NCBI RefSeq assembly: GCF_001701025.1
Contig: NZ_CP016793.1
Location: forward strand, 3,968,001-4,032,000
From: Lentzea guizhouensis
GTDB lineage: Bacteria; Actinomycetota; Actinomycetes; Mycobacteriales; Pseudonocardiaceae
Length of the DNA: 64,000 bases
Direction of reading: 5' to 3'
Shown here: in pieces, positions 55,721-64,000 of the stretch
Layout of the letters: each line of letters begins with the position of its first letter
Position numbering within the stretch: the first letter of the stretch is position 1
The notes under the pieces: generated by a model
Seen by the model: only the letters and a program-made list of their open reading frames with translations
Databases searched by the model: none
Told to the model about the DNA's origin: nothing
Translations under genes and position numbers: made by a program

Positions 55721-55909
55721 ATGGCGGACGAGAAGCCCGTGTGGCGGAAGAGCTCTCACTCCGGTAACCACGACTGCGTCGAGCTGACGTTTGCCGGCGG
55801 CTCAGTGTGGGTGAGGAACACGCGTGACCGGGATGGACAAACACTGGCCATCCCGGTCGAAAACTGGACACGTTTTCTCCGCCAACTCCTCGGCGCGGCG
55901 AACAGGTGA
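55721..55909 (+). CDS. DUF397-domain small protein
   Basis: 62 residues from ATG 55721 with GAGGGGG upstream. WRKSSHSGNHDCVELTF and VRNTRDRDGQTLAIPVENW are diagnostic of DUF397. Cognate partner of the upstream XRE/DUF5753 regulator, 124 bp away. It probably relieves or modifies repression. Confidence 0.93.
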   Translation: MADEKPVWRKSSHSGNHDCVELTFAGGSVWVRNTRDRDGQTLAIPVENWTRFLRQLLGAANR

Positions 55910-56006
55910 AGTCGGGTCGGGACCGAGGTGACTGTCGGCCAGCGTTTCCGCACGCTGCCGTGCTTGCGCGACGAGGCCGCTGAACGGAGCCGGCGGGGAT
56001 ATTCGA

Positions 56007-56750
56007 TCAGGTCCTGCGCAGCAGGTAGGTGTCCATGATCCACCCCTTGCGCGCACGGGCTTCCTCGCGCAGCGCCCGGATCTCCGCCGCCACCTCACCG
56101 ACCCGCCCCGACACCAGGATCTCGTCCGGCATGCCCAGGTAGGCGCCCCAGTAGATCCACGTGTCCTGGTCGACGCCCTCGAAGGAGCACTTGGCGTCCA
56201 GCATCACGGCCACGTCGTCGACGTCCGCGGGCCAGCCCTCGGCGAGGCGGCGGCCAGTGGTGATCTGCACCGGTTTGCCGACCTGGTTCAACGCGACCCG
56301 GTGGCCCGCGGTCAGGGCGGCCACCGAGGTGACGCCGGGGATGACCTCGACCTCGAACTCCAGGCCGCGGGCGAGGAGGTCGTCGAGGATGGCGAGGGTC
56401 GAGTCGTACAGGGACGGGTCGCCCCAGACCAGGAAGGCGCCCACCTCGTCGTCGGCCAGTTCGGCCAGGAGGCCGGCGCACACGTCGGCGCGGTCGCGGC
56501 GCCAGGCCTCGATGGTCTGCACGTAGTTGTCGGGGGTGCGGTCGCGGTCCGGGTCGCGGCCCTCGAGGACGCGGTAGGGGCCGGTGACGTGGTCGGCCAA
56601 GATGGACTGGCGGAGGTCGACGAGCTCCTGTTTCACGGCGCCCTTGTCGAGCACGAAGAAGACGTCGACCGTCTGCAGGGCCTTGACCGCCTGCAGGGTG
56701 AGGTGGTCGGGGTTGCCCGCGCCGATGCCGATGACCAGGATCTTTCGCAC
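56007..56750 (-). CDS. cobF: Precorrin-6A synthase (deacetylating)
   Basis: 247 residues. ILVIGIGAGNPDHLTLQAV opens the tetrapyrrole methylase fold; LVWGDPSLYDSTLAIL and VIPGVTSVAALTAGHRVALN are the SAM/substrate loops, and the ending RKGWIMDTYLLRR is typical of CobF. It C-methylates precorrin-5 at C1 with loss of acetate in aerobic cobalamin synthesis. No other cob gene is near; the LuxC-like gene ends 30 bp upstream on the same strand, so it may be co-transcribed with an unrelated pathway. Confidence 0.9.
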   Translation of the reverse strand: MRKILVIGIGAGNPDHLTLQAVKALQTVDVFFVLDKGAVKQELVDLRQSILADHVTGPYRVLEGRDPDRDRTPDNYVQTIEAWRRDRADVCAGLLAELADDEVGAFLVWGDPSLYDSTLAILDDLLARGLEFEVEVIPGVTSVAALTAGHRVALNQVGKPVQITTGRRLAEGWPADVDDVAVMLDAKCSFEGVDQDTWIYWGAYLGMPDEILVSGRVGEVAAEIRALREEARARKGWIMDTYLLRRT

Positions 56751-56779
56751 GGCGACACCCTAGACGGGGCGTTCGGCGG

Positions 56780-58228
56780 TCAGGCGCGGGGTCTTGCCGG
56801 TGCGGGGGGCCGGCCGGCCGTCCGCTCGGGTGGGCGCGGGAAGCCGCCGCTGTGGAAGTACAGGTCGGCCGGGACCGGGTCGGCGTCGGGTGGCAGCCGG
56901 CGCGACTCGGCCGGGTCGTCGAGCACGGCGCAGCCGGTGAACCGGTCGTCGAGCTGCACGGAGACGCGGTTGCTGTAGCGCTGCAACGCGTACACGCCGT
57001 CGTGCGGTTCTCCGCTGTACCCGCCGAGCATGGAGCCGGGCGTGGTGATCCGGTGCACGCCGACGGAGACGAACGCGCGGGCCAGCGCAGCGGTGTCGGG
57101 GCGTCCGGCGGCGAGGCCGACGGTTTGGAGATAGCGCCGCATCGGGCGCAGGACCGAGGTGATCTGCTTGCGAGGCAACGGTTTCACCCACACCGTCCGG
57201 TGCAGCGGCGAGGTGCGCGGTGCGAACCGGACGTCCGCGAGCACGCGCCAGTGCGGGCCGCGGTGCACCTTGGTGTAGCCGAGGTGCTCCTCCAGTTCGG
57301 TCACGACCACGGTGTTCGTGATCTCGGCCCACTCCGCCTGCGACGGTTCGCGGGTCGGCGGGGCGGTCAGCTCCAGCACCGAGGCGAACCGCTCGGCGAA
57401 CGCGAACACCTGCCGCGCGTCCTCGGTGTCGAGGTAGATCACCTGTGGGCTGGAAGGGGACTGCTGTTCCAGGTGGGACACGTCCGCCGCGAGCGCGTGC
57501 AGGGTGTCCACATCGGACCAGAGTTCGCGGGTCAGGTAGGCGAACGACAGCTTGGGGCCCCAGTCGACGACCCGCGTGCCCGGTCGCACCGACGCGGAGA
57601 CCTCGGTGATCGCCTCCTCGTCACCCCAGACGGCCACGGCGTCGGCCGCGCCGAGCACCGCGGCCATCCAGTCGGTCGAGGAGGACGCGGGGCTCAGCAC
57701 GACCAACCGGGCGGCGATCTGGCCGGAGGGGTCGTGCGCGGCCAACGCGGCCAGCACCCCGGCGGTGAAACCGGCGTCCTCGGGCGTCACGACGTTGAGG
57801 TTGCCCGACAGCAAGCCTTCGACGGCGCTCAGCACACCGGTGGCGGGCGCGCTGCCCGCGGTCACGTGGGCGAGCAGGCCGAGCGGCACCCAAGCCTCGT
57901 AGGTCGGCACCCGGAAGTCGAAGCGCACCAGCCTGGCCGGGTCGAGGTCGCCGAGCTCGTGCCGGAGCTTGCGTTCCAGCTCGGGGCGGCTCAACGCGTG
58001 CCGCAGCGCCGCCAGCGCGTCGTCGGCCTCCACGGCGTCGAGCCCGCACGCCACCAGCGCGGCGCGGTGCTCCTCCAGCCGCGGGACCAGTGCCTCGGCG
58101 GCGGCGAGCACCACGAGCGGGTGCAGCCGCGGGCCGGAGACGACCTGCTGGGTGCGGTCCTCCAGGGTGTGCAGGCGCTGGGTGACGGCCTCGTCCCCGA
58201 TCCACTCGCCCTGCCAGAAGTGCCTCAT
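56780..58228 (-). CDS. LuxC-like acyl-CoA/acyl-protein reductase
   Basis: 482 residues from ATG 58228, which overlaps the stop of the LuxE-like gene (ATGA). VPTYEAWVPLGLLAHVTAG and LLSGNLNVVTPED match the NAD(P)-binding core of LuxC (PF05893), and the C-terminus HRITTPGSMLGGYSGEPHDG is the typical last block. It should reduce an activated acyl group to aldehyde. Paired LuxE activates and transfers the acyl group; no luciferase subunits are nearby, so the aldehyde has another use. The terminal Pro/Arg-rich tail is probably disordered. Confidence 0.85.
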   Translation of the reverse strand: MRHFWQGEWIGDEAVTQRLHTLEDRTQQVVSGPRLHPLVVLAAAEALVPRLEEHRAALVACGLDAVEADDALAALRHALSRPELERKLRHELGDLDPARLVRFDFRVPTYEAWVPLGLLAHVTAGSAPATGVLSAVEGLLSGNLNVVTPEDAGFTAGVLAALAAHDPSGQIAARLVVLSPASSSTDWMAAVLGAADAVAVWGDEEAITEVSASVRPGTRVVDWGPKLSFAYLTRELWSDVDTLHALAADVSHLEQQSPSSPQVIYLDTEDARQVFAFAERFASVLELTAPPTREPSQAEWAEITNTVVVTELEEHLGYTKVHRGPHWRVLADVRFAPRTSPLHRTVWVKPLPRKQITSVLRPMRRYLQTVGLAAGRPDTAALARAFVSVGVHRITTPGSMLGGYSGEPHDGVYALQRYSNRVSVQLDDRFTGCAVLDDPAESRRLPPDADPVPADLYFHSGGFPRPPERTAGRPPAPARPRA

Positions 58229-59127
58229 GCCCTGCCTTTCAGGAGCTCCGCGGCGGAGATGGCGCAGGAGCGGTTGCGGAAGACACCGGCGCGGCCGAGG
58301 ACCTCGAACCACGGGGTCGCGGTGCCGCAGCCGCACTCCTCCGGTGCGTGCAGCACGGCGAGGTCGTCCATCAGGACGCTCTGCGCGGGTGCCGAGGTGA
58401 TGTGCGGCGACATCAGCTGGAGGTAGCCGGACTTGCCGTACGGCAACGGTTCCAGCGTCCGGACGTCCCGCACCAGGGCCCGCGACCAGGTCGGCACGTG
58501 CAGGTTGTGGTGCGCGCACCCGACGTACGGGACGGAGTGCTCGACCGAGCCGTAGCTGCCGCGGATCCGCACGTCCGCGCTGCCGGACGGTCCGGTGACC
58601 TTCGCGCGCACGCGGTCGACCGTGAAGCTCAGGAACGCCGGGAAGCCGGAGATCCGCACCGGCGGGCCGTTGTGCGTGAACCGCTGCAACGCCCGGATGC
58701 CGCCGAAGTCGACCAGGTGCCGCGCGTGCTCGGCGTCGATGAGCCCGTGGTGCGCGCAGATCCGCGCCACCATCCGCTGGTTCGCGCGCACCGTCCAGGC
58801 GTCCCAGAACATCTGCGACTTCTGCCCGGTCGTGCCGGACGAGGTGGCGTGCACGACGATCTCGTTGCGCGGCACCGAAAGCACCTCGTGCATCTTGAAG
58901 AAGTGCGCGTGCACGAACGGCTGCTCGGTGATGTCGCCGACCGGCTTGCCGTACCACAACCGGCGGAAGAACTCGCTGCGCCGCGCGTGCCAGCGGTTCG
59001 ACTCGTTCATCGCTTCGAGGAACAGGCCGGTGTGGCCGTGGTCGTAGGGAGCCGCGACGTCGCAGAGCTCCTGGACGGCGCGCAGAGATGGATCCGGCAC
59101 CCTCACGGGCTCGAACTCGGGTGCCAC
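58225..59127 (-). CDS. LuxE-like acyl-protein synthetase (adenylating)
   Basis: 300 residues from GTG 59127. HATSSGTTGQKSQMF is the AMP-binding P-loop of the PF04443 LuxE/PaaK-like family; GSYGSVEHSVPYVGCAHHNL and YGKSGYLQLMSPH fit the later adenylate-forming motifs, and VFRNRSCAISAAELL carries the C-terminal Cys region that in LuxE accepts the acyl chain. It lacks the C-terminal subdomain of acyl-CoA synthetases, as LuxE does. Translationally coupled to the LuxC-like reductase. Substrate acid unknown. Confidence 0.85.
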   Translation of the reverse strand: MAPEFEPVRVPDPSLRAVQELCDVAAPYDHGHTGLFLEAMNESNRWHARRSEFFRRLWYGKPVGDITEQPFVHAHFFKMHEVLSVPRNEIVVHATSSGTTGQKSQMFWDAWTVRANQRMVARICAHHGLIDAEHARHLVDFGGIRALQRFTHNGPPVRISGFPAFLSFTVDRVRAKVTGPSGSADVRIRGSYGSVEHSVPYVGCAHHNLHVPTWSRALVRDVRTLEPLPYGKSGYLQLMSPHITSAPAQSVLMDDLAVLHAPEECGCGTATPWFEVLGRAGVFRNRSCAISAAELLKGRA

Positions 59128-59216
59128 CGCCGTGCCTCCACTTTCCGGCTGAACGAATACCGAACCACGTTACTGGTCGGTACTACCGCCGTTCAGGTGA
59201 GCGGGGCGCCGGAGCA

Positions 59217-59306
59217 GTGCAATTGAATCCGAAGGGCGATGTGGATCACACGGAATATCAAGTCGAGCTTAATGTGTTAATGCGTGAACTGGGCCGTCTG
59301 GGGTAA
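59217..59306 (+). CDS. Possible 29-residue AT-rich small ORF
   Basis: GTG 59217 to TAA 59306; product starts VQLNPKGDVDHTEYQVELN. It uses TTA, CTT, AAT and TAT codons rare elsewhere in the window, and stands in an AT-richer patch (59140-59300) upstream of the LuxE-like gene and on the other strand. It may be noncoding regulatory DNA. No Shine-Dalgarno seen. Confidence 0.2.
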   Translation: MQLNPKGDVDHTEYQVELNVLMRELGRLG

Positions 59307-59401
59307 TACCAGCAGGTAGGCGTGGTCCTGATGGGCGGCCGAGGTCGAAGTTGCGGAATTTCGGCAACCCCGGCCGCCTGTGTCCCCAGGATTTCACCGT
59401 C

Positions 59402-60037
59402 TTAATTGGCGAGTACGTGGAGAATTCGCACCGGCTTCTTGGGTGCGCCGTCGAGCGTCCCGTCCGGCTGCGGCACGATCCCGGCCTCGACGATCCGGTC
59501 CAGCGTCTCCATGCCGTGCGTGACGTGCCCCATCACCGTGTACACCGGCTTGATGTTCGCGAACGAGTGCACGATGAAGAACTCGCTGCCGTTCGTCCCC
59601 GGCCCCTGGTTGCCGTACGCGATGGTGCCGCGCGGGTAGGTCTCCTGCCCGGTCACCTCGTCCGCGAACCGGTACCCCGGCCCGCCCTCCTCGGCCCGGT
59701 AGATGTCACCGCACTGCAGCACGCCCAGCCGCGTGGTGTCCGTGAGCCGCCAGCACTGCGTCATCGTGTAGAACCAGTTCCGCGCCAGGTGCGCGAAGTT
59801 CTCGACGCCGCACGGCGCGTTCGCCCGGTCGAGCTTCGCGACCACGACCCCGTAGTTGGTCACGATGGTGACCTTCACGGTGCCGCGCGCCGGGACCGTC
59901 GACGCGGGTGGCTGGACCGGGCGGGCCGCCGGGTTCTCCGGCGTGGGGATGAACTCGCACCGCGCGGTCGGTGGCGCGGCATGTGCGGTGGCAGGTGCGA
60001 GGACGACCATCATCAGTACTGCGAGCAGTAGCCTCAT
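59402..60037 (-). CDS. Secreted cyclophilin-type peptidylprolyl isomerase
   Basis: 211 residues from ATG 60037. Signal peptide MRLLLAVLMMVVLAPATAHA. Core cyclophilin signature: ITNYG-like start (VTNYGVVVAKLDRANAP), NFAHLARNWFY, LQCGDIYRAEEGGPGYRF, YGNQGPGTNGSEFFIVHS and VMGHVTHGMETLDRI. The active-site Arg segment is LQCGDIYR-like rather than the usual FMIQGGD. It would assist folding of exported proteins. The upstream palindromic element lies 36 bp before the start. Confidence 0.9.
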   Translation of the reverse strand: MRLLLAVLMMVVLAPATAHAAPPTARCEFIPTPENPAARPVQPPASTVPARGTVKVTIVTNYGVVVAKLDRANAPCGVENFAHLARNWFYTMTQCWRLTDTTRLGVLQCGDIYRAEEGGPGYRFADEVTGQETYPRGTIAYGNQGPGTNGSEFFIVHSFANIKPVYTVMGHVTHGMETLDRIVEAGIVPQPDGTLDGAPKKPVRILHVLAN

Positions 60038-60072
60038 GCCCGCCGACCGTAGTCGCGGCACGACGCCACTGC

Positions 60073-60190
60073 CTAGTGGCGCGACTCGTAACGCGGGCGG
60101 GTAATTCACGCTCAGCAGGCCGCCTCGCGGCACCACGAGGCGGCCGTCTGACCGCGAATTACCCGGCACCGTTCCGAGCCACGCCACTAG
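60073..60190. repeat. 118-bp imperfect palindrome, MITE-like
   Basis: Two 55-bp arms (60073-60127 and 60136-60190) are reverse complements at 45 of 55 positions with no gaps, around an 8-nt loop; both termini are CTAGTGGCG/CGCCACTAG. The inner 11-bp block GGCCGCCTCG pairs perfectly with CGAGGCGGCC, and the GGGTAATTC/GAATTACCC block also. It lies between the DUF2306 gene stop (60187) and the cyclophilin start. It could be a decayed miniature inverted-repeat transposon or a large terminator. Confidence 0.85.
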
Positions 60191-60843
60191 ACGTTCACGG
60201 TCTCGCGCTGCACCGCCGGCGCCGTCTTCCGCTTCGGCTTGCGCTCCAGCCACCACTGCGCGATCAGCAACGGCACGACCCAGCCCATCCACGTCGAGAT
60301 CCCGGCGATCGTGTTCTGCACGTCCTCCTCCGGGATCCGCCCGTCCAGCACGATGAACGCCACCGCGCCCCAGATCCGGTTCGAGATGATCGACACGGTC
60401 AGCGCGAAGCTGCGGATCATCCACTTGCGGTGGTCGCGGAACTCGCGCCGCCGGGCCGCACGCCAGCCGAGCCAGGTGAACAGCAACCACAGCGTGGCCA
60501 TCAGGACGTTGCTGCTCCACGCCACCGGGCCGAACGGCGTCATGTACCCGATGATCCAGCCGGACACCCCCGCCGGCAGCACGCCACCCCACACGTAGAC
60601 CCGGCCGACCCGGCGGTGCCAGACCGGGTAGCGGCCGCGGAACCACGGCCAGACCTGCAGCACGCAGGCCAGGATCGCCACCGACGCGAACACGACGTGG
60701 ACCACCAGCAGGGCGTAGTGCGGACCCCAGTCCGACTGCACGCGGGCAGCGGCCCGATCCCCGGTCAGGTACGGCGGCAGCGAGAACGCCACGAACGCCA
60801 GCACCACGAACGCCAACGGTCCCACCCAAGGCCTCCTCAACAT
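60187..60843 (-). CDS. DUF2306-like membrane protein
   Basis: 218 residues from ATG 60843 (GTG 60870 would add nine). Six or so TM helices: PLAFVVLAFVAFSLPPYL, YALLVVHVVFASVAILACVL, VWGGVLPAGVSGWIIGY, SSNVLMATLWLLFTWLG, ALTVSIISNRIWGAVAFI, STWMGWVVPLLIAQWW. HRRVGRVYVWGG and RDHRKWMIRSFALTVS are the DUF2306 family motifs with conserved His. Function unknown; heme-binding or cytochrome-like role has been suggested for related folds. The stop codon is part of the palindromic element. Confidence 0.85.
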   Translation of the reverse strand: MLRRPWVGPLAFVVLAFVAFSLPPYLTGDRAAARVQSDWGPHYALLVVHVVFASVAILACVLQVWPWFRGRYPVWHRRVGRVYVWGGVLPAGVSGWIIGYMTPFGPVAWSSNVLMATLWLLFTWLGWRAARRREFRDHRKWMIRSFALTVSIISNRIWGAVAFIVLDGRIPEEDVQNTIAGISTWMGWVVPLLIAQWWLERKPKRKTAPAVQRETVNV

Positions 60844-60962
60844 GGCCACACCGTCGCAAGCAGTGCTCACCGCTCACGCACCGATCGCTGACGTGACCCT
60901 CTGACACCTCGCTGACACCGGCTGTCAGGTTGCTGTGAGCGCGGGTGGGCAAGGTCGGCGGC

Positions 60963-61382
60963 ATGAAGCCGACAAGCCTGATCGCTGCCGCGGCGCTGGT
61001 GCTCCTGGCGGCGCCCGATGCCCGGGCGGCGTCCTGCAGCGGCCGCGGCTGCAACGGCGAGGACCCGGTGCGGGCCGGGTGCAGCGCCGGTGCCACGGTC
61101 GCCGACACCGCGGCGATGTTCACCTCCGGCACGGCCGAACTGCGGTGGTCGCCGGCCTGCAGGACGAACTGGGTGCGGGTCGTGAACTACCCCGGCGGGC
61201 AGAGCGCCCTGCGGATCACCGTGTGGGCGGGCGGCGACCGGGTCGGGTTCCCGGCTCCGGGAACGCCGGGAACGCATTGAGGGAACATGGTCCACGCGCC
61301 TGGGTGCGCCCGTGGCGAGGTGGTCTACGTCGACAGGGACGGCAGCCACCACACCGCCCGGCTCGCGTCCAGCGACTGCTGA
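60963..61382 (+). pseudogene. Secreted DUF2690 (YjfA-like) protein with an in-frame stop
   Basis: ATG 60963 gives signal peptide MKPTSLIAAAALVLLAAPDA and the DUF2690 motif: CSGRGCNGEDPVRAGC, ELRWSPACRTNWVRV. The first stop (TGA 61278-61280) comes after 105 residues, but the same frame continues with GNMVHAPGCARGEVVYVDRD and ASSDC to TGA 61382, which looks like the usual C-terminus. A single C-to-T change (CGA to TGA) would explain it. Alternatively the shorter protein is the product. Confidence 0.6.
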
Positions 61383-61476
61383 GGGGACGCGCCATGACCG
61401 GCTACATCACCGACTGAGCACCCTTCGAAGAACCACTGGAAGCATGTCCGGCCACTCAGCCGGTCCGGGACACGCC

Positions 61477-64000
61477 TTAGCCCCAGCCGATCACGCTCTC
61501 CAGCAGGTCGTCCCTGCGCAGACCGGGTGTGCCGAGCAGTTCGGCCGCCCGGTCCGCGTGCGTTCCCGGCTCGGCCTTCGCCAGCGTCCGGTGCGCGGCG
61601 CCCATGCCGTACCGGTCACCGGTGGCGCTGGTGATCCGCAGGCAGCTCTGCGCGTCCGTCACGGCCGCGGCGGTGTCGCCCTGCGCCAGCAGCACCTCCG
61701 CCCGGCACAGCAGCGCCTGCCACTCGTCGTTGTGCTCTCCGGTCTGCCGGCACAGCTCGATGCACTCGTCCAGCGCGGCTTTCGCGGCGCCGAGGTCACC
61801 GAGCTTGAAGTGCGCCTGTCCCGACGAGGCCAGCGCGTACGCGGTCCCGGCCGCGTCTTCCGCCGCGTACTTCAGGCTTTCGGCCGCGGCGTCCAGCGCC
61901 TTCTCGTACTCGCCGGCCACCAGGTGCACCTGGGCCAAGGCGGACAACGGAACCCGTTGCGCGCCGACCGGTCCGTGCGCCGCGGTCAGCTCGACGGCCG
62001 CCAGCAACGTCTCCTCGGCGAGCTCCAGCTCCCCCTGCTCGCGCTGGACCGTGCCGATCCCGGTGAGCGCCCGCCCCCGCCCGAACGGGTCGTCGGCCCG
62101 CGCCTCCAGCACCTCTTCGAGCTGCGCGCGGGCGGTCTCGAACTCCCCGGTCCTGCGGTGGACGGCGGACCGCACCAGCAACGCCGTCTGCCGCGCCTGG
62201 CTCGTCCCGACGGTGTCCGCGGCCTGCTGCGCGATCTGGCCCAGCTCCACCAGGTCCGCGACCCGGTCCTGTTTGAACAGGTGCGGGTACAGCATGTGCG
62301 CGATCGCCAATGCGTGCTCCGCCAACGGTTCGCGCGCCACCGACCGGGCAGCGGCCAGCAGGTTCTCCGCCTCCTCCGTCAGCCACCGCAACGGTTCGTC
62401 GATGTCCGCGGCAGTGGCGTTCGTCAGCGCACCGAACGCGTGCGGCCGCAGCTTGCGCAACGCGGCGGTCAACGTCTCGCGGTAGTGCGCCAGCGCCCGT
62501 TCCAGCGCCTCCTGCCGTTCGCCGCTCGGCTGCTCGGCGCCGAAGAGCCGCAGCAGGTCGTGCACCCGGTAGCGCTCGGCCCCGCACGGTTCGACGAGCC
62601 TGGCGTCCACCAGCGAGTCCAGCGCGCGGTCCACATCGGACTGCCCGAGCAGTGCCCGCGCCACGTCCTCGCTGACCGACGGCACGTTCAGGCGGCACAG
62701 CAACGCGAACGCCCGCTTCGCCTGCCCGCCCAGCCCCTCGAAGCTCAGCTGGAAGCTCGACCGCACGCCGAGGTCGTCGAAGTGCAGCTCGTCCAGCCGG
62801 TGCCGCCGGTCGGCGAGCCGGCGCGCCAGCGTCGCGGTCGTCCAGTCCGGCCGGCTGCGCAACCGCGCCGCGCGATCGTGAGCGCCAGCGGCAGGTGGTC
62901 GCAGGCCCGGGCGACCTCCTTCGCCGCCTCGCCGTCGTCGCCGAGCAACCGCACGGCGTCGGCCTCCGGCAACGGGTCGAGCCGCACGTGCCGGGCGCCC
63001 AGGGTCGCGAGCATCCGGCGGCTGGTGATCAGCACCTTGGTGCCGGTCTCACCCGGCAGCAGCGGGCCGACCTGGGCCGCGTCGACCGCGTTGTCCAGCA
63101 CCACCAGCACCTTGCGCCTGGCGAGCGTCGAGCGGTAGAGCGCGGCGGCCTCGGACTCCTCGGTCGGGACCGCGAGCGGCGGCGTGCCCAGCGCGCGCAG
63201 GAACCGCCGGATCACCTCGCCGGGCGACTGCGGTGCACGGCCGGGCGTCGCGCCGTGCAGGTCCGCGTACAGCTGTCCATCGGGGAAGAGTTCAGCGAGC
63301 TCGTGCGCCGCCGTCACGACCAGTGCGCTCTTGCCCTGCCCTCCCGGTCCGTGCACCGCGACGACGGACTCGGCCGAACCGGTGACCAGCGCGACCTCCG
63401 CGGTGCGGCCGACGAAGTGCTCCGGCGCCTTCGGCAGCTCGCGGGGGACCGCCGGCAGGTCGCCCCGCAGGATCGCCGTGTGCAGGTCCTGCAGCTCCTG
63501 GCAGGGGTCGAGCCCGAGCTCGTCGGCCAGGTGCCTGCGGCCCTCCTCGTAGACGCGCAGCGCGTCCGCCTGCCGGCCACCGCGGTGCAGGGCGGTCATC
63601 AACGCGCCGCGCAACCGTTCCCTGGTCGGGTGCTGTGCCACGTACCCGGTCAGCTCGCCGATCACCTCCAGGTGCCGGCCGCCCCGGACCTTCTTCTCCA
63701 CACTGCGCTCGACGGCCGCGAGCCGCTCCTCCTCCAGCTGGTTCGCGAGCTGCGTGTTCGTCGTGAGCTCGGCGAGCGCGGGCCCGCGCCAGTGGCTCAG
63801 CGCCTCGTCGGGATCCGCCGCCGAGCGGAACCGGTGCAGGTCGAGGCTTCCCGCCGGGACGTCGAGCCGGTAGCCCTGGCGAGACCAGTGCAGCGCTACG
63901 CCGGGCAGCTCCTTCAGTGCCCGCCGCAGCTGCGACACGTGCACCTGAACGGCCTTGCGCGCGCTCGCGGGCGGGTCGCCGTCCCACAGGACCGACATCA
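61477..64000 (-). pseudogene. AfsR/SARP-type regulator (BTAD, NB-ARC, TPR), frameshifted near 62863-62874 and cut by the right edge
   Basis: The N-terminus is outside the window. From 63998 leftward: the OmpR-type DNA-binding domain end (SARKAVQVHVSQLRRALKEL), BTAD helices (LANQLEEERLAAVERSVEKK, TRERLRGALMTALHRGGRQA), P-loop HGPGGQGKSAL, VLVVLDNAVDAAQVGP and ACDHLPLALTIA. At 62863-62874 the reading frame must change by one base; afterwards RSRPDWTTATLARRLADRRH continues the ARC domain and TPR repeats to TAG 61477. A missing base in GCGCGGCGCGG fits. AfsR/SARP proteins activate secondary-metabolite clusters; a cluster may lie to the right. Confidence 0.85.

Noticed and set aside
56780..59127. 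Bioluminescence (lux) operon
   Set aside because: No LuxA/LuxB beside LuxC/LuxE; the only luciferase-fold protein (165-1262) is 55 kb away and SsuD-like.
60038..61132. N-terminal extension of the cyclophilin frame
   Set aside because: It crosses the palindrome and antisense of DUF2306; signal peptide begins at 60037.

Overview
The window is 64 kb of very GC-rich chromosome. Protein families, many GTG starts, ATGA/GTGA stop-start overlaps, several probable leaderless promoters and Scr1-type XRE/DUF397 pairs point to a filamentous actinomycete. Pseudonocardiales (Lentzea, Saccharothrix or Actinosynnema-like) is my best guess, from family resemblance only. I see no rRNA, tRNA, IS element, prophage or CRISPR array.

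Layout. 0-6.4 kb: flavin-redox cluster (SsuD-like monooxygenase, FAD/NAD(P) protein, two flavin reductases, KstD-like dehydrogenase, cupin). 6.6-8.5 kb: small conserved proteins. 8.7-14.8 kb: secreted subtilase (frameshifted) facing a MerR-controlled hydrolase-MFS-lipoprotein operon; the lipoprotein is a free-standing homologue of the subtilase propeptide. 14.8-16.8 kb: MscS-like channel, then 60-bp-period GC-rich repeats. 16.8-20.6 kb: the most unusual locus, a four-gene operon (J-domain/pseudokinase, vWA, adenylosuccinate-synthetase-like, NrtR-like degenerate NUDIX) behind a promoter overlapping an HspR-type (HAIR) operator. 20.6-25.6 kb: Pls/PosA-type single-module NRPS (frameshifted) coupled to an M1 aminopeptidase, as expected of an isopeptide-linked poly-amino-acid pathway. 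25.6-32 kb: membrane protein, two-component system, RecD2 helicase, hydrolase. 32-37.7 kb: secreted enzymes (M14 carboxypeptidase, two tandem serine hydrolases, chitinase with dre-like sites). 37.9-46.1 kb: regulators, AlkA glycosylase, Ser/Thr kinase, orphan N6 methylase, PP2C. 46.2-50.5 kb: secreted tripeptidyl-aminopeptidase-like hydrolase, LuxR regulator, SDR with divergent TetR. 50.5-55.9 kb: accessory-looking segment with less extreme base composition (STAND/TPR ATPase, TagB-like GT-B protein, XRE + DUF397). 56-64 kb: CobF, LuxC/LuxE-like pair, secreted cyclophilin, DUF2306 protein, interrupted DUF2690 gene and an AfsR/SARP regulator that is frameshifted and cut by the right edge.

Four genes need a one-base reading-frame change and a fifth has an in-frame stop. 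So many clean lesions in otherwise intact genes suggest residual assembly indels, although true pseudogenes cannot be excluded. Where a gene spans a frame change I give the whole span and the approximate site.
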